Positions 11,042-20,502 of a stretch of 64,000 nt of DNA are shown in pieces (the stretch's first letter is position 1; each line of letters begins with the position of its first letter). Below the pieces are notes generated by a model. The model ran no database searches and had not been told where the DNA came from. It saw only the letters and a list, made by a program, of their open reading frames with translations. Origin of the DNA: Cherax quadricarinatus. Lineage: Eukaryota; Arthropoda; Malacostraca; Decapoda; Parastacidae. The position numbers and the translations under genes were made by a program. The stretch lies in the NCBI RefSeq assembly GCF_038502225.1, contig NW_027195229.1:127501-191500 (forward strand), in the 5' to 3' direction.

Positions 11042-13948
11042 GTGCGTGGATGTAGTGCGGATGACAAGAAACAGATGATTGCTGATGTTATGAATGAAAA
11101 GAAGTTGGATGTCCTGGCTCTAAGCGAAACAAAGCTGAAGGGGGTAGGGGAGTTTCAGTGGGGGGAAATAAATGGGATTAAATCTGGAGTATCTGAGAGA
11201 GTTAGAGCAAAGGAAGGGGTAGCAGTAATGTTAAATGATCAGTTATGGAAGGAGAAAAGAGAATATTAATGTGTAAATTCAAGAATTATGTGGATTAAAG
11301 TAAAGGTTGGATGCGAGAAGTGGGTCATAATAAGCGTGTATGCACCTGGAGAAGAGAGGAATGCAGAGGAGAGAGAGAGATTTTGGGAGATGTTAAGTGA
11401 ATGTATAGGAGCCTTTGAACCAAGTGAGAGAGTAATTGTGGTAGGGGACCTGAATGCTAAAGTAGGAGAAACTTTTAGAGAGGGTGTGGTAGGTAAGTTT
11501 GGGGTGCCAGGTGTAAATGATAATGGGAGCCCTTTGATTGAACTTTGTATAGAAAGGGGTTTAGTTATAGGTAATACATATTTTAAGAAGAAGAGGATAA
11601 ATAAGTATACACGATATGATGTAGGGCGAAATGACAGTAGTTTGTTGGATTATGTATTGGTAGATAAAAGACTCTTGAGTAGACTTCAGGATGTACATGT
11701 TTATAGAGGGGCCACAGATATATCAGATCACTTTCTAGTTGTAGCTACACTGAGAGTAAAAGGTAGATGGGATACAAGGAGAATAGAAGCATCAGGGAAG
11801 AGAGAGGTGAAGGTTTATAAACTAAAAGAGGAGGCAGTTAGGGTAAGATATAAACAGCTATTGGAGGATAGATGGGCTAATGAGAGCATAGGCAATGGGG
11901 TCGAAGAGGTATGGGGTAGGTTTAAAAATGTAGTGTTAGAGTGTTCAGCAGAAGTTTGTGGTTACAGGAAAGTGGGTGCAGGAGGGAAGAGGAGCGATTG
12001 GTGGAATGATGATGTAAAGAGAGTAGTAAGGGAGAAAAAGTTAGCATATGAGAAGTTTTTACAAAGTAGAAGTGATGCAAGGAGGGAAGAGTATATGGAG
12101 AAAAAGAGAGAGGTTAAGAGAGTGGTGAAGCAATGTAAAAAGAGAGCAAATGAGAGAGTGGGTGATATGTTATCAACAAATTTTGTTGAAAATAAGAAAA
12201 AGTTTTGGAGTGAGATTAACAAGTTAAGAAAGCCTAGAGAACAAATGGATTTGTCAGTTAAAAATAGGAGAGGAGAGTTATTAAATGGAGAGTTAGAGGT
12301 ATTGGGAAGATGGAGGGAATATTTTGAGGAATTGTTAAATGTTGATGAAGATAGGGAAGCTGTGATTTCGTGTATAGGGCAAGGAGGAATAACATCTTGT
12401 AGGAGTGAGGAAGAGCCAGTTGTGAGTGTGGGGGAAGTTCGTGACGCAGTAGGTAAAATGAAAGGGGGTAAGGCAGCCGGGATTGATGGGATAAAGATAG
12501 AAATGTTAAAAGCAGGTGGGGATATAGTTTTGGAGTGGTTGGTGCAATTATTTAATAAATGTATGTAAGAGGGTAAGGTACCTAGGGATTGGCAGAGAGC
12601 ATGCATAGTTCCTTTGTATAAAGGCAAAGGGGATAAAAGAGAGTGCAAAAATTATAGGGGGATAAGTCTGTTGAGTATACCTGGTAAAGTGTATGGTAGA
12701 GTTATAATTGAAAGAATTAAGAGTAAGACGGAGAATAGGATAGCAGATGAACAAGGAGGCTTTAGGAAAGGTAGGGGGTGTGTGGACCAGGTGTTTACAG
12801 TGAAACATATAAGTGAACAGTATTTAGATAAGGCTAAAGAGGTCTTTGTGGCATTTATGGATTTGGAAAAGGCGTATGACAGGGTGGATAGGGGGGCAAT
12901 GTGGCAGATGTTGCAAGTGTATGGTGTAGGAGGTAGGTTACTGAAAGCAGTGAAGAGTTTTTACGAGGATAGTGAGGCTCAAGTTAGAGTATGTAGGAAA
13001 GAGGGAAATTTTTTCCCAGTAAAAGTAGGCCTTAGACAAGGATGTGTGATGTCACCGTGGTTGTTTAATATATTTATAGATGGGGTTGTAAGAGAAGTAA
13101 ATGCGAGGGTCTTGGCAAGAGGCGTGGAGTTAAAAGATAAAGAATCACACACAAAGTGGGAGTTGTCACAGCTGCTCTTTGCTGATGACACTGTGCTCTT
13201 GGGAGATTCTGAAGAGAAGCTGCAGAGACTGGTGGATGAATTTGGTAGGGTGTGCAAAAGAAGAAAATTAAAGGTGAATACAGGAAAGAGTAAGGTTATG
13301 AGGATAACAAAAAGATTAGGTGATGAAAGATTGAATATCAGATTGGAGGGAGAGAGTATGGAGGAGGTGAACGTATTCAGATATTTGGGAGTGGACGTGT
13401 CAGCGGATGGGTCTATGAAAGATGAGGTGAATCATAGAATTGATGAGGGAAAAAGAGTGAGTGGTGCACTTAGGAGTCTGTGGAGACAAAGAACTTTGTC
13501 CTTGGAGGCAAAGAGGGGAATGTATGAGAGTATAGTTTTACCAACGCTCTTATATGGGTGTGAAGCGTGGGTGATGAATGTTGCAGCGAGGAGAAGGCTG
13601 GAGGCAGTGGAGATGTCATGTCTGAGGGCAATGTGTGGTGTGAATATAATGCAGAGAATTCGTAGTTTGGAAGTTAGGAGGAGGTGCGGGATTACCAAAA
13701 CTGTTGTCCAGAGGGCTGAGGAAGGGTTGTTGAGGTGGTTCGGACATGTAGAGAGAATGGAGCGAAACAGAATGACTTCAAGAGTGTATCAGTCTGTAGT
13801 GGAAGGAAGGCGGGGTAGGGGTCGGCCTAGGAAGGGTTGGAGGGAGGGGGTAAAGGAGGTTTTGTGTGCGAGGGGCTTGGACTTCCAGCAGGCATGCGTG
13901 AGCGTGTTTGATAGGAGTGAATGGAGACAAATGGTTTTTAATACTTGA
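11042..13948 (+). pseudogene. RTE endonuclease/reverse transcriptase, two nonsense codons
   Basis: This is a single-frame polyprotein for target-primed reverse transcription. The N-terminal endonuclease has LNVRGCSADDKK just upstream, LSETKLKG, VVVGDLNAKVG, LLDYVLV and DISDHFLVVATLR. A connecting region follows, then RT with NYRGISLLS, AFMDLEKAYDRVDRG (motif A Asp intact), LRQGCVMSPWLFN and LLFADDTVLLG, and the GHVERMERNRMTS C-terminus. It is broken only by TAA stops at 11267 and 12566; related copies have GAA and GAA/GAG Glu codons there. No frameshift is visible, so it died recently. The coding frame is open upstream to about 10986, so the true start could lie before the first Met. Confidence 0.85.
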
Positions 13949-14063
13949 CGTGCTGTTGGAGTGTGAGCAAAGTAACATTTATGAAGGGATTCAGGGAAAC
14001 CGGCAGGCCGGACTTGAGTCCTGGAGATGGGAAGTACAGTGCCTGCACTCTGAAGGAGGGGTG

Positions 14064-15260
14064 TTAATGTTGCAGTTTAAAAACTGTAGTGTAAAGCACC
14101 CTTCTGGCAAGACAGTGATGGAGTGAATGATGGTGAAAGTTTTTCTTTTTCGGGCCACCCTGCCTTGGTGGGAATCGGCCAGTGTGATAATAAAAAAAAA
14201 TAAAAAATAATAATATGTCTGATTCCCAGGGTATGTCTGATAGCTCTTGGTTTATTTTTTCCCAGTTAATTCTATGGTTGTTAAAATTAAACTTACTGAA
14301 CATCCTGTCTCTAACTTTAGCGATGCAGTTTCCTACCCCTGAGTTAATACTAGTTTGAACCTCTATGATGTTATGATCAGAGTAAATAGTTTTGGAAACT
14401 GTTATGTCTCTCATCAGTTCCTCGTTGTTTGTGAATATCAAATCCAGGATATTTTCATTTCTAGTGGGATCAGTTACCTGTTGGTTTAAAGAGTACTTTT
14501 CACAAAACCTCATTATTTCCCTGGTATGTACCTGTTGAGCCAGGGTGCTTCCCGGAGATATTTCTGGTATAACATTACGTTGTGCCATCTTCCATTTTAC
14601 ATGAGGGAGATTAAAATCTCCAAGGAGTAAAATATTTGGTGTAGGACTTTCTAGCCTATCCAGATAGCTATCTATCTTACTTAGCTGATCTGTGAATTCC
14701 TCAGCAGTTGCCGATGGTGGTTTGTATACTAGGATAATTACCAAATTCCTATTTTCAACTTTAATGCCTAGATATTTAATGCCTAGAATTTCTACTATAT
14801 CATTCGTAGAATTCGGCACTTCTGTGCAACAGAAAGTATCCTTTACGTAGATTCCTACTCCTCCCTGTGACCTATTGATTCTATCACATCTATACATGTT
14901 GTAGTTTTCTATCTTTATCTCTCCGTCCAAAACATCCCTTGTATGTGTTTCTGTAAATGCTCCGAATATGGCATTCACTTCTGTCAGGAGCCCACTGACA
15001 TAACTAACTTTGTCATTTTTATTTGATTTCAAACCCTGTATATTTGCAAATATGAAGCAGGAAATACCAAGTGGGATGCTTTGTCTCACTTTGTGTTTCA
15101 TTAGTACCACTGGTGGTGTACTACCTGGTATGTCCCCTGGTGTACACTCCCCTGGTTTCTCCAGTACTGGCTTCGCGTTTGTTTGCTTATTTGGCCTTGA
15201 CGGGCTGATGCCTGGTTTGGTACGCCCCATTTTACTGCCCACCTGTCCTCTCTGTACCAT
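14064..15260 (-). pseudogene. CR1-like ORF2, endonuclease part
   Basis: The minus strand encodes an apurinic-type endonuclease of the EEP family from about 15090 to 14214: SCFIFANIQGLKSN, FTETHTRD, GGVGIYVKDTF, LLLGDFNLPHVKW, ILDLIFTN and SDHNIIEV. These are the expected Asn, Glu, Asp-x-Asn and Ser-Asp-His motifs. Its start overlaps the 3' end of ORF1 by ~160 bp in another frame. The reading frame runs into RTE-B's tail below 14214, so ORF2 is cut there; the rest is at 8238-10409. The codons past 14214 belong to the inserted RTE. Confidence 0.85.
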
Positions 15261-16123
15261 TCCCCCTGTTTGTCTCTTCCTTTGTTTTGATCTTTTCTCT
15301 TGTCTAAAAAGGAATGCTGTTCAATTTCCCTTTCTCTGCTAGCTCTGTAGTGCCGCATTCCTTTTACATGATGGTCTGGGCAGCTGAGGTCATAACATTC
15401 TCTTGACTGCGTTGACACTTTACACATTACTGGATGGAAGTACCTGCTGCACTCTTTGTTGAAACGACACTTTCCCTTCCTCAACATGTTCGCACATTTT
15501 CTGGTGAGTTTATTCCAACAATCTCTGCCATATAGGCACATACCTTTAGCATAGTTACTGCAAATGTTCTGACTACATATATTTATTGATTCTGTGTCGT
15601 TCCTAAGTTCTGCCACCTGATCTGAGTTCCCTTGTTCACTTTCTTTTAGGCTGATTTCTTCCCTTTGCTCATTTTCGTTTGTTCCTATTCTAGTTTTCTC
15701 ATCCTCCCTTCCCCTTTCCGCTATGTTATGTATCCCTGTTTCCTTTTTCGACTTGCTCTGTATGACGTTTTCTACTCTTGCTCTTACTTTCACTCCTTGG
15801 TTTTCACCTCTATTTGCATTTTCCTCCTTTTCTTGTTCCTTTTCCCCTGTTTTCCACTCTTTGTATAACTCTGGCAAGCTCCTTAGAAACTTCCCTACGC
15901 TTTCTAGGTTTTCACTTTTCAGTACCTCTCTTATGCTTAACCAGCTGTCCCTTTCACCGGGGCAAATCCAGAAACAACTTTCTTGTTTTTGGTCATTTGT
16001 CATGCTTGCATGAAGCTTTGTACATGATATATGTGATGTTTTACCACATATTTCACAATCAATGCCCCTCATGTTTCTCCCAAAGATTTTTTCACATATA
16101 CAACAGCCTTTATTCCTGGCCAC
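15101..16123 (-). CDS. CR1-like ORF1 (zinc-finger nucleic-acid-binding protein)
   Basis: This 340-residue open frame sits upstream of the CR1 endonuclease. Residues ~7-55 form a PHD-like zinc module (CCICEKIFGRNMRGIDCEIC, then HISCTK and CFWICPG). Residues ~75-170 are highly charged. Residues ~180-250 hold Cys/His clusters (CSNYAKGMCLYGRDC, KCANMLRKGKCRFNKEC, YFHPVMC) that resemble CCCH fingers. The C-terminus is basic and Gln-rich. PHD-like ORF1 proteins are known in CR1-group LINEs; here it probably coats the element's RNA. The first codon is GTG at the insertion breakpoint, so the natural start may be lost. No internal stop is seen. Confidence 0.75.
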   Translation of the reverse strand: MARNKGCCICEKIFGRNMRGIDCEICGKTSHISCTKLHASMTNDQKQESCFWICPGERDSWLSIREVLKSENLESVGKFLRSLPELYKEWKTGEKEQEKEENANRGENQGVKVRARVENVIQSKSKKETGIHNIAERGREDEKTRIGTNENEQREEISLKESEQGNSDQVAELRNDTESINICSQNICSNYAKGMCLYGRDCWNKLTRKCANMLRKGKCRFNKECSRYFHPVMCKVSTQSRECYDLSCPDHHVKGMRHYRASREREIEQHSFLDKRKDQNKGRDKQGEWYREDRWAVKWGVPNQASARQGQISKQTRSQYWRNQGSVHQGTYQVVHHQWY

Positions 16124-17322
16124 GCGTAAATTCTAGCGCCTTCAAATCTAGCGAGAGAAAGCTGGTAGGCCTACATAAGAAAGAATGAGTCTATGTGGTC
16201 AGTGTGCACAGTATAAAAAAAAATCCTGCAGCACACAGTGCGTAATAAGGAAAAAAAAAATTTGTGTTTTTGGTTTAAAACAGCGACTTTGCACTGTACT
16301 TTTGTATGGTAATTATGGTTGTATTCTAGTTTTCCTGGTCTCATTTTATAGAATGGAAGACATGTTACAGAAATTGAGATGATTCTGATTGGTTTCACAG
16401 TGAAAAGTACCTTGAAGTTGAGCTCCAAGTAGCAGAAATGTTCGATTTTTGCCAAAGTTCAAAAGTAAACAAATCATGCCACGCGTCCAATACAAGTCAA
16501 CTGGTGAGTAATATTCTTTCACAAGTGTGCTGATATTATTTATACCATTTCTACACTAAAGCAGTCGTCTGCATAACAGTAAATCTTCTATTTTTTGTGA
16601 GAATAAAAATTCAAAGTGGAAAGCAAAAGAAATGTAAGAGGGGCCTGGGGACGTGACTAATGAACAGAGGAAATGTTATTTTAGTGCCAGGAATGTCTGC
16701 CTTGTTTATTCTGGACCCTATTCGGAAATTGGCATCTTTTGAAATTTGTGTGAAATTGGCAAAATTGCCAATTTCTGACCACTTTATTGGATACTTAAAA
16801 TCGGTAAATGGGTGGTTTCTTGTACTCAGTCGATACAAAAAATGGAGTTCTAGCGAAATAGTTATGATTTTTGTCGCCTAGTACACTGGAACTGGCCGAA
16901 AATAGGGCTCAAAGTGGCTGAAATCACCAATGCGTAAACATTGTCAAGACTGCTAACTTCACGAGAGCATAATTCTGTAAGTTTTCCATCAAATTTCATA
17001 CTTTTGGTGTCATTATGATCGGGAAAAGATTCTCGATCATTTCATAAGATTTTTTTCTCCAAAAAATATTCTACCCTGAGAGCAAGTTTAGGAGAGGGCC
17101 TCTCGACCATGAATGGGTTAAATGGGCTGAAGAAAACAATATGAAGTTCAATGAAAACAAATTTCAATTGCTCTGCTATGGAAAACTCAAGGAAATTAAA
17201 ACTACTGGAGTATAAAACAAATTACAACCACACAATAGAACAAAAACCTATTATGAAGGACCTGGGAGTGATATTGTCCGAAAAATTTACTTTCAAAGAT
17301 TAAAACAATGTATCTACTACAT

Positions 17323-17329
17323 TTATTAT

Positions 17330-17380
<51 letters not shown>

Positions 17381-17815
17381 TATCACACCGGCCGATTCCC
17401 ACCAAGGCAGGGTGGCCCGAAAAAGAAAAACTTTCACCATCATTCACTCCATCACTGTCTTGCCAGAAGGGTGCTTTACACTACAGTTTTTAAACTGCAA
17501 CATTAACACCCCTCCTTCAGAGTGCAGGCACTGTACTTCCCATCTCCAGGACTCAAGTCCGGCCTGCCGGTTTCCCTGAATCCCTTCATAAATGTTACTT
17601 TGCTCACACTCCAACAGCACGTCAAGTATTAAAAACCATTTGTCTCCATTCACTCCTATCAAACACGCTCAAGCATGCCTGCTGGAAGTCCAAGCCCCTC
17701 GCACACAAAACCTCCTTTACCCCCTCCCTCCAACCCTTCCTAGGCCGACCCCTACCCCGCCTTCCTTCCACTACAGACTGATACACTCTTGAAGTCATTC
17801 TGTTTCGCTCCATTC
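17323..17815 (-). mobile_element. RTE 3' fragment with 10-bp target duplication
   Basis: A 5'-truncated minus-strand RTE copy with poly(A) tail (T-run at about 17333-17379), the family 3' UTR, and the last ~60 codons (MERNRMTSRVYQSVVEGRRG to FNT). The direct repeat TCTACTACAT occurs at 17313-17322 and 17816-17825, a clean target-site duplication. It interrupts CR1-A. Confidence 0.9.
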
Positions 17816-18484
17816 TCTACTACATCTACTAGGAAAATGATAGGATGGATAAAGAAAACCTTCAAAACTAGGGATGCCAAGCCTATAATGATCCTCTTGA
17901 AATTGCTTGTTCTCTAGGTTGGAATATTTTTATACACTAATGGCCCCTTTCAAGGCAGGAGAAACTGCAAACCTGAAGAATATACAGAGAACTTTCACAA
18001 CATGTATAAGTACAAAAAAGTACCTAAATTACTGGGCGCATTTGAAGTCCCTTGATTTGTACTTCCTGGAATGCAGGCAAGAGAAATGCATGATAATATA
18101 CACCTTGAAAATCCTAGAGGGACTAGCCCCAAATCACTCCTTACAAAAGCAAAAGATTTGGCAGGAGATGCAACATCCCCCAATGAAAAGCAGGGGTGCC
18201 ACAAGTATGCTAAGAGACAATACAACAAGTGTTAGGGGTCCAAGACTGTTCAACTGCCTCCCACCATACATAAAGGGGATTACCAATAGACCCCTGGCTG
18301 TCTTCAAGAAGTTGTTGGACAGGCACCTCAAGTCAGTATCTGACCATCCAGGCTGTGGTTCATACGTTGGTGTATGTGTGGCCAGCAGTAACAGCCTGGT
18401 TGATCAGGCCCTGATCCACCAAGAGGTCTGGTCATGGACCAGGCCATGGGTGTGTTGACCCCTGAAACTCTCTCCAGGTATACT

Positions 18485-18720
18485 GTATATTCCAAGTGGA
18501 GCAATGTCATACTAAGCATTTCCCATGTTTGCAGTGCTAAAGAATCTTCAAACACATATAATATTATACGAAACTAGTGTATATAGTGTTAAACGTTAAA
18601 ATTAAGAAAAACAGAAAAAATAATCACATCTTGTCAGCAATAAATTGTAAAACGTGAATATCATTGACACTTTTATGCTGTTGTTGCCGATGAGTAATCA
18701 TTTTTTTTTTTATCAACTTC
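18485..18720 (+). repeat. Diverged repeat, related to 37430-37650
   Basis: An AT-rich stretch ('tattccaagtggagcaatgt...aagaatcttcaaacacat...cagcaataaattgtaaaac') aligns in order with 37440-37600 at roughly 75-80% by eye. No coding capacity or terminal structure is visible. In both places an RTE 5' end lies 80-230 bp downstream. It is either an unnamed repeat or paralogous flanking DNA. The class is unknown. Confidence 0.5.
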
Positions 18721-19110
18721 AATACACCATAAAAGCTTTAATTTGTACCAAAATCCCCTCATCTCAGTTTAATTTGATTACGAAAAATACATTCATGGTT
18801 GGTAGACAGCAACCACCCAGGGAGGTACTACCATCCTGCCAAGTGAGTGTAAAAGGAGAGCCTGTAATTGTTTTACATGATGGTAGGATTCCTGGTGTCT
18901 TTTGTCTGTCTCATAAATATGCAAGATTGCAGGTACGTCTTGCTACTTTTACTTACACTTACATCACACTACACATACATGTACATGTTTATTTATATAC
19001 ACTCATCTGGGTTTTCTTTGATTTTATCTTTATAGTACTTGTTCAATTTTATTACTTTTCCTTTTATATCCATGGGGAAGTGGAATAAGAATCTTTCCTC
19101 TGTAAGCCAT

Positions 19111-19166
19111 GCATGTTGTAAAAGTCAACTAAAATGCAGGAAACAATGGGCTAGTAATCCCTTTTC
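19111..19166 (+). promoter_or_regulatory. Structured RNA leader of RTE-C
   Basis: This corresponds to 10926-10982 in RTE-B. Its first hairpin, 19111-19137, has the same length (27 nt) but pairs GCAT/ATGC and GTTG/CAAC, against GCGT/ATGC and GTCG/CGAC in RTE-B. Position 7 (C to T) and position 17 (G to A) change together, and a G.U pair becomes A-U. The second hairpin keeps a GGAA/TTCC stem in a shifted register. Confidence 0.5.
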
Positions 19167-19240
19167 CTGTACAGCCTAATAAAAAGAAAAAGAAGAAAAT
19201 TGTCAAAGTGGGATGTTTGAATGTGCGTGGATGTTGTGCG

Positions 19241-19302
19241 AATTTTTGTACCTCTGTATGTGTGCTCAAATTGTAAATAAATAAATAAATAAATAAATAA
19301 AT
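19241..19302 (+). repeat. Short insert with (AAAT)n tail in RTE-C
   Basis: RTE-B reads continuously from 'tagtgcg' to 'gatgacaag', whereas RTE-C has ~60 extra bases here: 'aatttttgtacctctgtatg...aaattg', then about eight AAAT units. It looks like the 3' tip of a SINE or LINE, but is too short to classify. Confidence 0.5.
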
Positions 19303-19582
19303 GATAAGAAAGAGATGATTGTGGATGTTATGAATGAGAAGAAGCTGGATGTCCTGGCTTTAAGTGAAACAAAGCTGAAGGGGGTTAGAGAGTTTCAGTG
19401 GGGAAAAATAAATGGGATTAGGCCAGGGGTTTCAAACAGAGTTAGAGCTAAAGAAGGAGTAGCAATAATGTTGAAGGATAAGCTATAGCAGGAAAAGAGG
19501 GAGTATGAATGTATCAATTCAAGGATTATGTGGAGTAAAATAAAGGCTGGATGTGATAAGTGGGTTATTGTATGCATATATG

Positions 19583-19852
<270 letters not shown>

Positions 19853-20492
19853 TAGCAGAGCTTCGTCAGCAAGTTCTGAGCCAGGAGTTTCTCCACCAGA
19901 AAACGGTGCAGTTAATGATCAGGGAACTATCACTGCACCTGATCACCTACTGCGCCGAAGTACGAACAGCAGGGACACATCTGTCAGAACTGGTAGAGGA
20001 CGGGGCAGAGGACGTGGAGGAGGAAGACATCTACAGCCGTCTCACCCTCCACTAACACAGTTCCAGCGGCAGAATCTGAGGACAAATCTGCAAAACACAG
20101 GAGGTGCAACAAATCCTAGTCCACCCTCCCAGGCACCTAGGCTGTGCTCTCGCTGTCACCGGAAGGGGCACACTGCCAACAACTGCCTGCGAGATACCAG
20201 GTGTAATTACTGCTACAAGAAAGGACATAAGGAGGACCAGTGTCGGAAGAAAAAGGAACTTGACAGACGGGGCCACCTGTTTAGAGACCTGTTCTCAGAA
20301 CAAACCAGCAGGATCTCTGAATTGGTGAACACTCTCACACGTCACCCACTTAGCTACTCCTATCCCAGCCCAGCAGGTGGGATTGTGCCTTATACAAGAC
20401 CACAGACCTACATCCCTGCAGCTGCCTCAGTACCCTACCTCTCTCAAGGGCAGGCACCTTACATTCCCTACACACCCACCACCTCAAGCTGA
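19853..20492 (+). CDS. LINE ORF1 (gag-like, two CCHC zinc knuckles), 5' incomplete
   Basis: About 213 codons are recognisable after the microsatellite. An RG-rich stretch (TGRGRGRGRGGGRH) is followed by two CX2CX4HX4C knuckles, CSRCHRKGHTANNC and CNYCYKKGHKEDQC. Then come a charged segment and a Tyr/Pro-rich C-terminus ending in TGA at 20490. Zinc-knuckle ORF1 proteins bind element RNA and are typical of I/Jockey/R1-group LINEs. The N-terminus is missing or replaced by the repeat; no start codon can be assigned. ORF2 begins 10 nt after this stop. Confidence 0.75.
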
Positions 20493-20502
20493 CCACTTCA
20501 TC

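Larger units (their letters stand above)
10410..14213 (+). mobile_element. RTE-like LINE, copy B, near full length
   Basis: It starts at 'ggttggtagacagcaacc', the same 5' start seen in RTE-C (18797) and RTE-D (37879), which suggests a real element end. A ~600-bp leader contains a 203-bp Tigger-like MITE and a conserved hairpin segment. A single long coding frame follows to 13948. The 3' UTR ends in 'ccctgccttggtgggaatcg' and an AATAAA-like tail. It is inserted in the opposite orientation between the endonuclease and RT parts of CR1-B. Confidence 0.9.
8197..16123 (-). mobile_element. CR1-like LINE, copy B, interrupted by RTE-B
   Basis: A near-full-length minus-strand CR1-like LINE. ORF1 is at 15101-16123, the endonuclease part of ORF2 at 14214-15260, and the RT part at 8238-10409. 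The RTE insertion at 10410-14213 separates the last two. The 5' end falls at ORF1's first codons (GTG at 16123), so it is probably slightly truncated. The 3' end is a short AT-rich tail with repeated CTTTGATATAC-like words. It lies inside the MITE at 8136-17121. Confidence 0.85.
8136..17121 (+). mobile_element. piggyBac-derived MITE split by CR1-B
   Basis: TTAA at 8136-8139 and 17118-17121 mark the ends. The 5' terminus (8136-8196) has the paired palindromes in worn form (ATGTACTAGTGCAT, then ATGTAC at the breakpoint). The body resumes at 16124 with 'gcgtaaattctagcgcc' and runs to 17121 with the same sequence order as the intact copy at 27175-28254. The interruption is the CR1-B insertion at 8197-16123. 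The MITE itself sits in the RT coding region of CR1-A. Confidence 0.85.
7372..18484 (+). mobile_element. CR1-like LINE, copy A, host of a five-level nest
   Basis: A plus-strand CR1-like LINE survives in three blocks: 7372-8135, 17122-17312 and 17826-18484. Block 1 encodes MPMHSAPGPDLWNSEFIKNF and the start of the RT domain (HTDFAKDFNKCNHGVIAHKM, then SSVPQGTVLTPILF). Joining blocks 1 and 2 across one TTAA restores an open frame (FKWAEENNMKFN), which matches CR1-B. Block 3 encodes the RT C-terminus (about 17907-18458), ending with the family's DHPGCGSYVG and SSNSLVDQAL segments. Several frameshifts and stops show it is an old, dead copy. Confidence 0.85.
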
